DNA of 64,000 bases from Sipunculus nudus (taxonomy: Eukaryota; Annelida; Sipuncula; Golfingiida; Sipunculidae), in contig CM049307.1 of NCBI GenBank assembly GCA_026874595.1, positions 1,947,579 through 2,011,578 on the forward strand. Reading direction: 5' to 3'. This document shows positions 34,290 to 46,789 of the stretch, in pieces. Under the pieces are notes generated by a model. That model saw only the letters and a program-made list of their open reading frames with translations. It had not been told where the DNA came from and ran no database searches. Position 1 is the stretch's first letter; every line of letters starts with the position of its first letter. Both the position numbers and the translations under genes were made by a program.

Positions 34290-34500
34290 ATATTCTTGAT
34301 CAAGTGTTTTACTACTCTTCTTGATCATGTGAGTTTAATTGCTATTCTTGATTGTGAGTTTAATTGCTATTCTTGATCAAGTGAGTTTATACTACTTTTC
34401 TTGTTTAAGTGAGTTTTACTACTTTTCTTGATCATGTGAGTTTTACTGTTATTCTTGAACAAGTGTAATGCTATCATTGATCATGCAAGTTTTACTACTA
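34290..34500. repeat. Degenerate tandem repeat of about 28-33 bp
   Basis: Seven or so loosely matching units with TTCTTGATCA(A/T)GTGAGTTT and TACTACT. Unit lengths vary. Confidence 0.75.
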
Positions 34501-36265
34501 TCATCTATTGAACCATAGAATGTGTTTGTTATACACTTATTCTCTTATGACCTCCTTCAACCTTTTCTTGTAAGCTATGAACTTTCCTTCTTCATTGTGA
34601 ATCCACTGATCATTCTCTTGTCCTTAAAGGTTTCTATATAAGACTCCTTCTTTCTTGACTATTTTATCTAACCATTCTGGTTTGAAATAATTTTTTTTTC
34701 AATATTTATATCCATGAGCTTATCTACTTTCACTAAATTAATCATTTAGTGTTTTTTCTTAACGTTATGGAATTTGCTTCTTGATGTTAAAATGGTGTTA
34801 ACTTGACACAAACTGTGGGATTACTCTCTTGTAAGGTCCTGGAATATTACTATACTATACTGTCCCTCTTCCTCACACTGATCTGTAGTTTTCTTCCTTT
34901 GCAAATACTGGTAAATTTTCATTAATTAACCCATTTACAAAAATGTCATACTTTTATTATAATAAACAATTGTTTTACCTCATCTTTTATTATAATTACC
35001 TTTAATCCATTATTTTCTATGTCAATAAATTTTCTTTGGCAAAGCCCTGCTGATTTTAAGCACCTATAGTTTAATCCCCTGTACTGTTCCCAAAAATACA
35101 GAAATACACTTTTTTGCATAATACCTTACTATTATGTTAAATTGTGCCAAATATACCCCAATGTCATAAACTTAACTGATAATATTACTTTAGTAGAGTA
35201 ATTAGTTAAGAAGATTTCTTTTGTGCTGATTTAAAAGTAGAGGCAATGGGTAATTTCACAGGTAAATTATGGGAAATTTCAATTTTTGAAGACCATATGA
35301 AAAATTTGAAATAAAACATACAAATGGACACAACTGATAATTATTTACAGATTGTTAATTGTAGAGTTCAAAATGGTTTCCTCTTGTAATTATCTAATCA
35401 ATAGTTTGGAGGAAAATAAGCAGACATTAATGAGGAAAGAAAAAGACTGGATATAATCATTAAGACAGGTGCCTTCAACCTTGGAAGACTTGTCAGAGAA
35501 ACTTAGGAGATCCATTGCTTGTCAGAAGCTTCTACACTGATCCAGATTGCCCCCAGCAACATGAAAGGACCTTCCATCCCAAGATGGCTGGAACCAGTCT
35601 TCTCAAGGGACATCAAACCAACAAAACTAATTAGGAGAGATCGCAGGGGACCTCAGCTGAGGACACCTATGACCAGAAATTATAACTTGGTGCCACCATT
35701 TTGGCTGAGGTATAAACCTTTCTCTGAGTCATACATGCTGTTTTGGACATTTTCCTGTGAGAACATTACAAGTACCTGCCATGAAACTTTTATGACTGCA
35801 GGAAGTTGCACTATTGAAATCCTTGGTGGGATATAATTTTGCATTATAATAATTGTACATTGCCAAACGAAGAATCCTTAAAGAATTTGCTGCTGATGAG
35901 ATGCTGCAGTAGAAACAGCAGAGATGAGGACCAGTGCTGTTGCATTCTTTAGTACGTGGCACTGGTCCAGTCCTGTCTCATATCAACTTCACCCTTCTGA
36001 CCAGACGTGACCAGAAACAGGGGCAGGGTCATGGATTACCTTGAATCTATACAGTATTATTTAAGATCTGTATAAACAAAAATGTCAAAGCGTGTTGACA
36101 AGAGTTGGTTAATGTCCTGGTGGTCAGGACTTTTGGAATTACAAATGGGTAGTTCTTGAGTTTAATCAAACTGGAACCTTAAGAATATTAGAAGAAAGAT
36201 CAACAGAGACTTACATTGTAAACCTCTTACATTCTGAGCTGCCTTCACTTTAAGAAATGAAATCC
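34501..36265. other. Single-copy sequence with one chance open frame
   Basis: No repeat family recognised. A 105-codon plus-strand frame (35519-35836) starts with MSEASTLIQIAPSNMKGPSI. It contains several prolines and arginines and no transmembrane or signal segment. I cannot match it to a family, and it has no splice context that I can support. Confidence 0.4.
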
Positions 36266-36463
36266 AGAAGGTTTCATATAAAAATCTATAGCATGATTTT
36301 GTTTACATTGTAACAGAAGGTTTCATATAAAAATCTATAGCACTGATTTTGTTTACATTGTAACAGAAGGTTTCATATAAAAATCTATAGCATTAATTTT
36401 GTTTACATTGTAACAGAAGGTTTCATATAAAAATCTATAGCATGATTTTGTTTACCTTATAAC
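36266..36463. repeat. 49-50 bp tandem repeat, four copies
   Basis: Starts at 36266, 36315, 36365 and 36415. The unit is AGAAGGTTTCATATAAAAAT through CTATAGCATGATTTTG to TTTACATTGTAAC. Copies differ by one or two bases. Confidence 0.95.
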
Positions 36464-37130
36464 AGGAAGGATAAGATATAATCAGATTTTCATCTAACGT
36501 TTATTCTGATTCAATGTGGAATTCAGTTTCAGGAAGGGAATTTTAAAACCTGCCAATTTATGGAAACCCAAGTTAAACATATCTGTTGTCAAAAGAGTAA
36601 TTATCCCTTTGAAGGTAACATACTTCTCTGTCATGGAATCTTTTAGTCATTTTTCCATTATACTGGAACTTATGAAGGACCATCTCCTTTTACTGTCTAT
36701 ATTTACTTAAACTAAATACAGATCATAACAAGACTGTTTGAATTTATTTCCTTGTGAACTGTATATGCTGCTGGGTCCTATAAATTTAAACATTCTACAG
36801 AAGATGTAATACTGAGTATTACATCAGTGCTTGTCTAGCTTGTGTTTAAAAAGTAAATGAAATTATACATCTCTTAATATGAACATTGGACCAACTGAGT
36901 CAATTAAATATCTATCTACTGCAATGGTGCTGGGACATATTAACTTTCTGCTACATTTTCTGAAATCATCATCTGTGGCTCTAGAGGGACACAACATACA
37001 GAAAACTATATACTGAAAATCATAAAGTTATATTATATCTGTCAGCATTTTCTCTTCTTTGTGCTTATTGTGACCAACAGGGAAATAATGCTTGTTTAAG
37101 ACATCACAAATGTGTATTTATGAAACCTCT
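36464..37130. other. Single-copy sequence
   Basis: AT-rich, no supported gene or repeat. The plus frame 36516-36710 has no recognisable features. Confidence 0.5.
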
Positions 37131-38236
37131 TAAGATTTGTGCCCTGTCTTACTTTCTGGTTGCTCAGAATTAGGTTTTCTGTCTGTAGCTCACAGAATAT
37201 AGGTCAGAGTTACATAATTCAGGGGACTCATGTTAGAAGTTTCTAGGTCCAAGAGTATAGTTTTTTGCTCTGCCTGACTCTCTGGGTGCATATAATCATA
37301 TGTCTGGCCAATTCCTTAGAGTAATGATCACCTTGACCTAGTTTCAGGTTTCCAAGGGGATTTGCCCTGAACCTCTTTGGATGTGGTGTCAGAAGATTCT
37401 AGGCATAACGGTTATAATTTGTGCCCTGTCTGGATAGAAGCTGAAAATCATGCTCTTGGCTGGTAGCTCCCAGGACAGTGGATACCATAACCCAATTTCT
37501 TGTTTCCAAGGAGAAATGGACAAGTCTTCCCTGGATATTATGTTAGAAGATTCTAGGTCTAACAGATACAATTTGTGCCCTGTCTGACTACTCAGAAAAA
37601 TGTTCTTAGCCAGTTGCTCACAGAATATAGGTCATCATTACCTAGTTTCAGGTTTCCAAGAAAATTTGCCTAGAACCTCCCTGGATGTTGTGAAAGAAGG
37701 TTCTATGCCAAATGGATGCAATATGAGCCAATCTGACTTTCTAGGTGCTCTGATCATGTTTTTTTCCCTATAGCTCGTAGTATATATAGTTTCAGGCCCC
37801 CTGATTTCATGTTTCCAAGGACATTTACCCAGGACCTTCCTGAATGTCACATTAGAAGAAACTTGGCCAAATGGATACAATTTGTGCCTTTTCTGACTCT
37901 CTGGGTGTTCAAAAATCATATTTTCAGCCAGTAGCTTGCAGAATATAGGTCACCATGAACTTATTTCAGGTTTCTGAGTCGATCTGCCTAGGACCTCCCT
38001 TTTTCATTATTCTTGGTGGTACTTCGGAGCCCCACAGCTTGAAGAATATGGGTAACAGAGACATAATTCAAGGTTTTGAAAGAGATTTTTCATGGACCTC
38101 TCTGTATGTAAAGTTAGAAGATTCCAGGTCCAGTGGTTACGATTTGTGCCTTGTTAACGGATAGCCGGACGGACAGAAGACAGACAAAGAGTGATCGCTA
38201 TAGCTCAGATGACTTACAGTCAGCTTAGCTAAACAC
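37131..38236 (+). mobile_element. Element 3' portion built of about 150-bp modules
   Basis: Six tandem modules of 140-160 bp share GTGCCCTGTCTGACT, a CAGCCAGTAGCT-like phrase, CAGAATATAGGTCA, TTTCAGGTTTCCAAGG and GAAGATTCTAGG. They are followed by one longer module with GGTACTTCGGAGCCCCACAG and AATATGGGTAACAGAGAC. The 3' end is a GGAC tract, GACTTACAGTCAGC and TTAGCTAAA (38200-38236). The modules are relatives of those at 17500-17960 and 50.7-52.9 kb. A family 5' end is not seen. Minus frames at 37389-37571 and 37638-37919 are repeat read-through. Confidence 0.75.
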
Positions 38237-38504
38237 AATTAAATTATATCTAATAATAGTTCTGTTCAAACTGGTATTAAACTAAAATTTCTTGGCACTG
38301 CGGTGCAAAAGTATCCCCCGGCAATTTAATCCCCCCCCCTAAAGAATAGGCCCAAATCTTCAGCAGTATATACTGACACTTGGCAAGTGACCATGGTTTC
38401 TTCAACCTATCAACTTGAGAAACAATATTTTTCACCAAATATGGGAATATTAAAGGTCAATGCCATTCTCATAAGAGAGTTCATTATCCCAATTTATATA
38501 TAAC
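38237..38504. other. Short stretch with a poly-C run
   Basis: Contains a C9 run at 38331-38339. No gene or recognised repeat. Confidence 0.5.
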
Positions 38505-38880
38505 TTATTCCATAACCTATATCTATGTATATGCATAATATGAAAGAAATCTGTCCATTAGTTTTTTACTTATAATGCTCACAGCACTGGTGAATGGCAA
38601 AGAAGGGTGTATAAAAATGTGTGAAAACAAGAAAAGCACAGATTTAGTTAGCGCCACATGTCTTCCACAGGAGACAAAACTATCCAAGATTTTCCACCAA
38701 TTAGATTTTTGGACCAATCCATGCATCCCTTATTGAGATATGTAAGATTTTGTAAAATTTTTACCAAATACAGAAATATTCAAGGTCAAGGCTACTCTCC
38801 TAGGAAAGGACATGACCCCAATTTAACTATACATCTAATACTTATAAAAGGAATTCGGTTCCTGTTTGTTCGAAATGTTC
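38505..38880 (+). repeat. Dispersed repeat, copy 1 of a pair
   Basis: Shares phrases with 42400-42720: TATGCATAATATGAAAGAAA, CTGTCCATTAGTTTTT, TTATAATGCTCACAG, a GGCACCAC/GCGCCAC block and ACTATCCAAGAT. The two copies are at perhaps 75-80 percent identity by eye. Confidence 0.7.
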
Positions 38881-39310
38881 TCTAAAACCGCGTTGTGTAC
38901 AATATTGTGCCATACATCATTTGAAAGGTTATTATCCCTGCAGTGACATAGGCAATTTGAAAATAAATAATTTTAATGTACATATAATTTTGAGTGATTT
39001 TTTCGTTTTTTTACCGAGCACAGCCGAACAGCCTTCTGCAATCACCGGAATGCGTGCATCGTGGTCAGTTAACCTCTAACACTAAGGACTATTGTTTATA
39101 TGAATAACGCTTGCTTTCAATGAGTTATCTGACCCATGTGCGTGGTCAGTAAAAGAGAAAAACACATGTTTCTCGCTTTATGAAATGGAGAGTTCAACCC
39201 AGGAGGATTAATGACAAAACCTAATTCAAGGTCCCAATTTCAGGAACAGGGCTGGAGTGGGGTGGTGGCGGGGGTTTCAGGCCTCAAAATTAGTCTGTTA
39301 CGATGAAAAA
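38881..39310. other. Single-copy stretch with a G-rich patch
   Basis: Slightly more GC than its surroundings. GGGGTGGTGGCGGGGG lies at about 39256-39272. No supported gene. Confidence 0.5.
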
Positions 39311-41916
39311 ACAAGGGACCTATGGGTCACGACGCTCAGCTGTTATATATGATAAAAAAATATGATTTAGAAATGAGGCACATGCTGGTTTCGTGTGGTA
39401 ATAAGTATAAGATGTATTATGAGTTGTTGTTTTTGTTTAGCTTATGTATGATTTTGATAGTACCTTTGGAGACAGAGAAGAGAATTGATTTCATTTATTT
39501 ATTAACAAATAGAGTACAATTGTCACACAGATTTTGACTTGGCCATATAACTTATAAGCAGAACATATAATATAAGAGTTTAACTATTTATTTAAAAAAT
39601 TACAAATATTGTCCCAGATATAATTTTTATTAAAAATAATAAGAGAATCATATGATTTTTTAAAATGAAATATAACTGATATGATTATTAAAATAATATT
39701 AAAGAATATATTCATGAATGCATTCATGAATACATTTTGAAAGTATTTGCACGAGTATTCATATACTATCATTTTTACCTGAATTCGCATTCTTTATGCA
39801 AGAAATTTTATAATGGAGTACATAATCATATTCGTATTTAAATACAATTACAAAGTATTCGCACCATGTCTGGGATTTTATTCAATTTTCACCAAACAAT
39901 GATGTTGAGAATCCAGAATATACAAAATTCACACATTTAAATAATGATCATAAGTACCTGGTTTTATGGCTTTTATTTATATTAAAAAATAACTGTAAAA
40001 AATTCATTTTGGACTAATTTCACATCAATGTACACACTAGACACAGTAGGAATCTAGATTAATATTATCAACTGCATCTTTGTCTATCATTAATTTCCTT
40101 CATATGATCCCTAATGATTTACTTCTTTATCATTAAAATTGAACTGAAAAATGCCATAGGTGACTGCATGGTGTTATTTGGAATATGTGACATTCTACCC
40201 ATCGATACAAGATTCTTATATCATCAGTAACTGCAAGTTAATTTCCTGTTATTATAAACTAACAAATTCCTTTTCTATTTTTCTTTAATTTGTTATTAAA
40301 AACCAATAAAAATTTATTAATTTGTTGTTTATTGTTATGTTGTTGGTTAAAACTACTAGATGAGTTGGGTTGGACACCTGGATCAACTGTGGCTGGCCAT
40401 AAGCTGCCTGGATTCCTGTATGCCTCGCCTCAAGGGTGCATAATTTGATGAAAGGTCAACAAGGTCAACATACAGGTGACTCAAGAGGGGCTGGAGAGAG
40501 CCAAAGTCTGACAGGGTCTCATAAAAAAACATTAATAAAAGCTACAATTTTTGGCCAATTTCTTTCAGCTTTCTAAACTAAAAAGCTGAAATCCTTATGT
40601 GTGCATGATATGAAAATTATATCAACAGTGCTCACGGGAAACAAACGTGCCATGGTCACAGTTGGGCAAAATTTAAGGTACTAATTTTATATTTATACTA
40701 ATAACTTATAAAATTTGAAAAATTTAGAACTAATTTTGGGTATTCAATTGAATCTTGATTAAATAATGTTACATCCCTGACAAAAAATCTCTAGCAATGC
40801 CCTTGTTAAGGGAGTAAATATATTTCTTGATTTTTTACAAAGTGCATTATGTTTGGGCCCATAACTTAAAACAATTACGCAATACTGACATCATTCTGGG
40901 ATGTGCATAGAGAATGAAAAATATGTATATTGTTTATGATTAAAGTCAGATCAGTGGTTTTGATATTAGGCAGTCTTGAAGTGTAACAATGGGTTTTTAA
41001 TGGAAAAATGAAGTTTTTCATTAATATCTCGAAGGTATTAAGTCCTAGTGACCAAATTCTTGGCATGGTAGGGGATTTTGGAGACATCTAACTGTATGCT
41101 GAATTTAAGAAACTTAGAGCTGAAGCTGGGGAGCTGAGCTTTTGCAAACTGCATAACACTAGCTTGATGTAAACAATATGTTACAAGGTGCTTGAAAACT
41201 TGATTAAAATCTACAGTTTTTGATCAACTGGTTTCAAATTTTTGGTGTTAACAGTTGAAATGCTGACAAAAACATGCTGTGAAAATTAAATCCACAGTAC
41301 TTACAGGAAAAAAACGTGCCATGGTCAAAGTTGGGCAAAATTTAAGGTTCCAATTTTTTATTTTTATTAATATTTTAAAAAATTTAAAAGATTTTCATCT
41401 AATTTTGGGTATACAATTTAATTTTGATTATTTAAAGTTATATTACTGGAAAAAAGGTCCACAGCTTTAACATTTATTGTGTTAAGTGATCAAATATCTT
41501 TCCTTATTTTTTTCAAAATGCATTATGTTTGGGCCCAGAACTTTTTTAAATTTAATAATACAGACATAATTTTTGGCATGTACATAGGAACTATATAGAG
41601 GAATATTTATGGTAAATATGAGGAAAAACAGATGAGTGGTTTTGATATTAGGCAGTCCTAAAGTGTGAAAATAGGTTTTTAATAAAAAATTGAGGTTTTT
41701 CCTTAATTTCTCAAAGGAACGAAGTTGCAAAGACCCAGTTTTCGGCTTGGTAGGAGATCTTGGGGACATCTAACATTATGCCGAATTTTGGATTCCTAGG
41801 TCTTACGGTTTCAAAACGTGCCACATCTACGGACGGACGGACGGACAGACGGACGGACGACGGACAATGGACCACGACTATAGCTCAGATGACTTATAGT
41901 CAGCTGAGCTAAAAAA
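39311..41916 (+). mobile_element. Family A hairpin-ended element, full-length copy
   Basis: About 2.61 kb and almost collinear with the copy at 7337-9966. The 5' end is ACAAGGGACCTATGGGTCAC with GCTCAGCTG. The 3' end is a GGAC tract (41830-41865), the hairpin AGCTCA/TGAGCT and an A-run. Two internal subunits of about 600 bp are related to each other: TTTGGGCCCA(T/G)AACTT and GGTTTTGATATTAGGCAGTC occur at 40852-40976 and 41528-41657. No intact protein is encoded. Confidence 0.9.
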
Positions 41917-42395
41917 GGTTGCGGTGGTTGAAAATGGGATACGGACCCACTGCATGGAGTCCCACGGGGTCCGTTTCTGCTACTCACGATGAATGCATGT
42001 TTCTGTTTCCTTCTTCAGGAACAGTTTCCTTGCAACGTACGTTTAATAAATCTTTCATGTGTTCCTCACATCAACCTATTCATCAACCAACGATAGAAAC
42101 CAGTCAAATATCAACGATACACTGTATGCCTCCGCGTGTCATTCCAGTTCGCAATGTAAACCATCACTGACCAGGTCTTCAAGGTAAACATACCAGGGTA
42201 TGATTTTTGCCACGAGCACAGCGCCACAAAATAACAGTAATAAAATATTTGTACATATCGTATTTTGAGAGTATCCGACTAAAAATCTATATTTTCTTTT
42301 TACCTTTATAATAAAAATGAGCAAACATTCAATATCTCAGTAAATATATCTCCCAAACCCCGATAAAAAGCCCGGTATACCGGGTTTATCAGCTA
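41917..42395. repeat. Fragment with terminal palindrome, related to the 10868 insert
   Basis: Carries CGGACCCACTGCATGG and GGGGTCCGTTTCTGC, resembling the GGTCCGT patches of the insert at 10868-13005. It ends in a palindrome at 42362-42390 (GATAAA, CCCGGTATACCGGG, TTTATC). The plus frame 41919-42170 and the minus frame 42139-42324 are not supported as genes. Confidence 0.45.
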
Positions 42396-42399
42396 GTCA

Positions 42400-42720
42400 T
42401 CCCATAACTGATATCTTTGTATATGCATAATATGAAAGAAATCTGTCCATTAGTTTTTGACTTATAATGCTCACAGTACTGTTAAGTGACAATGATAGGG
42501 GTATTAAACGATATAAAAAAAAAACAAGAAAAAGATTATAGATGGCACCACATATCTGTGGTACATGAAAACACTATCCAAGATCTTCAGTCAACCTAAT
42601 TTTTGGTATTCCATGAAAGCTTTCTTGAGATATTTAAGAATAGGTGTTATCTTTCCCCCAAAATGGACATATTCACAGTCAAGGTCACTCTTCTAGAAAA
42701 GGTCAGGACAAAATTTTAAA
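42400..42720 (+). repeat. Dispersed repeat, copy 2 of a pair
   Basis: Partner of the repeat at 38505-38880, with the same order of phrases and a poly-A tract near 42519-42528. Confidence 0.7.
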
Positions 42721-42800
42721 TAGGCTTTGTCCTCTCACCCACATCTATGCTCATATCAAGTTTAGTAAAGATCCGTGAAATATTATTTTAGTTATCTTAC

Positions 42801-42895
42801 CTGAAAGAAATCTCTGCGGTGGCGGCACAACTGTGCCTAAACCATAATATCCCAACTTTGTCTGGGGATACAATAATATTTCTGTGGTCAGCCAT
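42801..42895 (-). CDS. Candidate exon with GTAAGA donor, weak
   Basis: On the minus strand an open segment ends TTTCAG|GTAAGAT at 42801. One reading starts ATG at 42895 (MADHRNIIVSPDKVG). Another uses a CCCCAG acceptor and reads KLGYYGLGTVVPPPQRFLS. Both are open across the segment, and nothing decides between them. A 28-bp segment at 43022-43049, between TTCTTAG and GTAAGTAA on the same strand, reads CDKCKPGHS and could be a microexon. I cannot assign a family, and chance is a real alternative. Confidence 0.2.
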
Positions 42896-43479
42896 GATAA
42901 CAAATTATTTGATCCATAATGACACTGTGGTATATATCTATCACACATTCTATTAATACATAAATAATAAGTGTTCATTAATAAGTTCAAGAAAAAATCT
43001 TGGTTATATTACTTACTTGAATGTCCTGGCTTACATTTGTCACACTAAGAATTGAACTACTTTTCTACAGGAATATTTTGTTACATTTTTCACTATTTCT
43101 TTCCTAATTTTTAGAACACAGTAAATTTTTGTGTGCTTAAAGCTTCAATGGATGCACTGAAGCTTCCAAACTAATGTGCAGGTTATAAACAGGAAAGAGG
43201 GCAAACAAGGAATGGCTTTGTTGATGTCCTGATGTACTTCTTTTGATGTTTGCTGACACAAGGGAATATATTTGTAATCTGATCAACCCATATCAGCAAA
43301 ACACACACTATAAGAATAGAAGCCTCTCTTAAACCCACATAAGAACATTAACAGAGCTGGTGAACACAATGAATCAATTCAACAATGGAAAAAAAAATTT
43401 AAATATCTAAAAAGGTTGAGCAAAGGCTATGTCGAAAAGGTGAAGCAAGAGAAGTTATATACAGGCCTCAATATGTGGC
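42896..43479. other. Single-copy sequence
   Basis: AT-rich, with no supported feature other than the possible 28-bp microexon at 43022-43049. Confidence 0.5.
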
Positions 43480-44160
43480 TCTATTGGCAAAAGATCAGTG
43501 GTAAGCGGAACCCCAGTATCATCACCCCACTAGAGAAAGTGGGGGAGGGATAGAAAGGCTCCGGAGCTCTGCAGCGCCCGACTGCAAAAGTAAAATACGG
43601 GCCGTCCATCGGATGAGGACGAAAAATGGCGGTCCCGTGTCTAGAAGGGGATGGGCACGTAAAAGACCCCATACTGTTTTTTGATAGAAGAGTAGGTCAG
43701 CCTGTTGACGGCAGTATGGAACCTGGCCCTGTAGAGCCAGACGTTTGGTGGATAAAAGTTGTGGGGGACCCGAAAGGATCAGGGACAAGGCTCCAAGATG
43801 TAAAAAACCAGAGGGTCCGGTTAGGACCATCAGGGACATGGCTCAAAAAGCATGATGGCACAAGCACCAGAGAAGGCTCCCGAGAAGGCTCCAAAAACTG
43901 TACCTGGTCAAAAGGGACAAGGCTCAGGACAGGACTTGGGGTAGTCCAGGGGTAGTCTGGTGGCGCTCGGACATTACTGGCAGGATGCTAGGCTCAGGCT
44001 CCCGGGAACACCTGGGGGATTCCCTGGTGGTAGACTGTCAGCGAGGGCGGGCCGGACCTGGCTGGCTTGCTTGTCAGTTCTGGTGACCTTAGTGCAAAGA
44101 GAGGGGTACCCAAAGAGGCAAAACTGCAGCGTAAAAACCCTAGTTATTGCCTGAGCGGTG
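43480..44160 (+). repeat. GC-rich repeat with conserved molluscan-type core
   Basis: A GC-rich island in AT-rich surroundings. At 43604-43675 it has CCATCGGATGAGGACG, GGCGGTCCCGTGTCTAGAAG and GGGCACGTAAAAGACCCCAT in order. From memory this resembles a short core shared by many dispersed repeats in molluscs (possibly a SINE-type core), but no database check was made. The right half (43720-44010) has degenerate repeats of GGGACAAGGCTC and GAGAAGGCTCC. Open frames on both strands (43522-43839, 43626-43955, 43697-43894) reflect high GC and are not credible genes. I found no tRNA-like head or poly-A tail. Confidence 0.5.
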
Positions 44161-46331
44161 AAACTGGCATGTATGTATGGATTAAAAGTAAAACCCAGCT
44201 TTCAAGTGTCCAAGAAAACCATTTGAGCTTACACGTATGTACTTTGCACAAATTATAAACAAATCAACTGTTGAATAAATGTTGTTGCTCAGTTGGTAAT
44301 TGAAAATCCAATGAATGTTTTGATGATAAAAATCTGATTTATTTTCTTTAAAATAAGAGTCTAACATGTGAGCCTTATGCACTGTTAAGACAACTGATAC
44401 AAAATATAATATTTACAAATAGCACAGCACATGAAAGGGAGGAACATAGAGGAGTATAAAGTCTTGGTGAATCAAGTTTTTTATGTGATCAATATGCACA
44501 TACAAACACAGAAGTCTAACTTTGTTAAAGTTTTCAGGTATTACTGAGAACTCTTTCCCTAATCAAGCCTGTAGACTGCCAAGTCAGGTATTATAAAGCA
44601 ATATGTCTTCCTTAGGAACATGTCACGAGGTGGAGTGCTGATGGAATTGCTCACCCCCCCCCCCCCTGTCAGCTTGGCCCCTATAGTGACTGGATGATGT
44701 AATGCAGTGGGTGACATTAGAAGAAGGTCATATTAAGGGTCTGGTCTAACATCCCAGAAGTTCCTGTGTTAATTAGCTGCTGCTTACTGTCATTCATCTT
44801 CTTTCCTTATTCTTTATGGTACCTGCGTTGCTTTTAGCATGATGTTAGAGATTCCAGCTATCAGTCATTCCACATGCCAACATAATTTGTCACAAATGGC
44901 ACTACACGGAAGTCTGATTGTGGAGAGTCCAGTAAATATGTATCTCTCCAAGGAATGAATGAAGCATTTCACTAAAAAGCCACAAACCATGGAAACTCGA
45001 CCATATATGAGTCTTGATCATAACTCCAACTAAGATAAATCATTCATGTGGCTACATAGCAGGTAATTTTTTTTTAATGTTTTAAGCCAGTAGACTTAAT
45101 TTAAAGTAAAAGCTTGACTTACATAATGTAACTTACAAGCTGCTTTTATATTCCTTTATCATCAGTCTAAAACTTAAATTATTTATAATGAATTGGGCAG
45201 TTAACTATTTGGTAAGTACAAAGGTTAAACAAATACTTCCAAGTCAATGAATCAGTTTATAAATTGAATAAAAGAAAAAAATTCTTTAAAAGAACTAATT
45301 TTTTCTATTTATTTCAATACTCTTTACCATCCTTGGTTATGGCTGCCTACTACTATATATATGATAAAACAGCTGTAACAACTGCCTCTTTAATGCCAAT
45401 GTTTAATGGTTAATTTATGATGCAGGGTCTGGTTCTAATTGCCAGACGTTTATAATTCTTTAATGAAAAGATAATCTGTCTGGTTATAAAATGGAAAATG
45501 ATTTAGCTGTTTTCTTTATGTCACTTGGTTAAATGGCATAATGGCATTTGTAATGCTAATTGCATCATAAAATGTCAAACAATATACTAAATGTGATATG
45601 ATAGCCAAAAGTAATACCTACAAAACTGCAATCTGAATTATAAAGTAACCTAAATTCATGGATATTGAAAGGATATATTTTCTGATAATTATACTGATTT
45701 ATAGAAGTGACTCTTGGAAAGTTCTTATTGTCTACATTTGCTTAAATAATTTCTGGCCATAAAATCTAACCAATACCTCCACTCTAGAAATACCTCTGAT
45801 GTCTTGAAAGACCTAGATACATACATAAAACATCTGCTGTCTTAGGGTAACAATTAATAGACTCATTTTTATTTATTTCCATGTAAGAAGTAGGACAAAA
45901 GGTTATCCTACCGTCGATTAAATATGCATGATTAATTTTTTGTACATATCAACTGATAGAAGTGGAGTTTTACCATAACTGATGGGTCTCACAGGAACTG
46001 ATATCATAAAAAGGTACAATCTCCCAGCAGAAACATTTAAAGCTTATTTTATTCTGTGGAAAACATAAAATGAAAGACATTCACATTTTATAAACAACAA
46101 AGCTTAACAGCCTTTCATTTGACTGAAAAGTAAAGCAGACTTGAACTGAACTTTTGAAAGTTCTTACCCAGTCAGGTAAGTGACAGCTAGCTTTACTTGC
46201 CATATATGAATTTTTACTTGCCTTATCTGAATTTCACCCAACAAAATTTAACAATCACAGCTTAGAGCATTTAGAGTGTTCAAAATAATCATGTTGCATG
46301 ATTTATTGCATGCTATGGTCTGTCCAAGTAC
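44161..46331. other. Single-copy AT-rich sequence
   Basis: A C14 run lies at 44654-44667 and TA-rich patches near 45352. No exon or repeat family recognised in over 2 kb. Confidence 0.5.
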
Positions 46332-46426
46332 CTGTGTCTGCATGTTTTTTCGGGATAATTTTCCATACAAGTGAAGCAATATAAATCTGTCTGGTCCAAA
46401 GGTTGCGGGGGTATTCCGCTGATTGC
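46332..46426 (-). CDS. Candidate cysteine-rich exon (Ly6/uPAR-like?)
   Basis: On the minus strand a good acceptor (TTATTTTCTATGCAG) and a donor (CACAG|GTACTT) bound a 95-bp open segment. It encodes AISGIPPQPLDQ, then TDLYCFTCMENYPEKTCRH. LYCFTC with closely spaced cysteines recalls the start of Ly6/uPAR three-finger domains (pattern L-x-C-[YF]-x-C), although a single exon is too short to be sure. Its GC content is higher than its neighbours'. It could belong to a separate gene on the same strand as PKC. A chance open segment cannot be excluded. Confidence 0.35.
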
Positions 46427-46789
46427 CTGCATAGAAAATAATGCCTTACCTTACTTTGATTTTGTATGTGACAAATAATCCGTAAATATGACAAACCAGA
46501 TAACAGCATTTATGACTTTTTCATTGCCAGATAACTGATAATAAACAAGTTAGGCAAACTGATGTCAGTCAATTGAAAGTGAGGGGCGACCAATCACTGT
46601 GACATCTTTGTGACTTCACTGTTGTCTAATAAACACCACACATAGCCACAGACATTGAGAGTGTACCATGGAGGAATATAACTGCTGGGATGATGCCATC
46701 CACTGTCAATCAGCAAAAATAATGCAAAGAGTTGCAAAGTAAATACTTTTTACATATTGTATATCTACTTTAAACAAAATTGGTCGGTA
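46427..46789. other. Single-copy sequence
   Basis: No supported feature between the candidate exon and the next dispersed repeat. Confidence 0.5.

Noticed and set aside
35519-35836. 105-codon plus-strand frame as a gene
   Set aside because: No family signature, no splice or promoter context, and surrounded by single-copy non-coding sequence.
43522-43955. Overlapping frames on both strands of the GC-rich island
   Set aside because: Stops are rare because of base composition; the region shows repeat structure and no protein signature.
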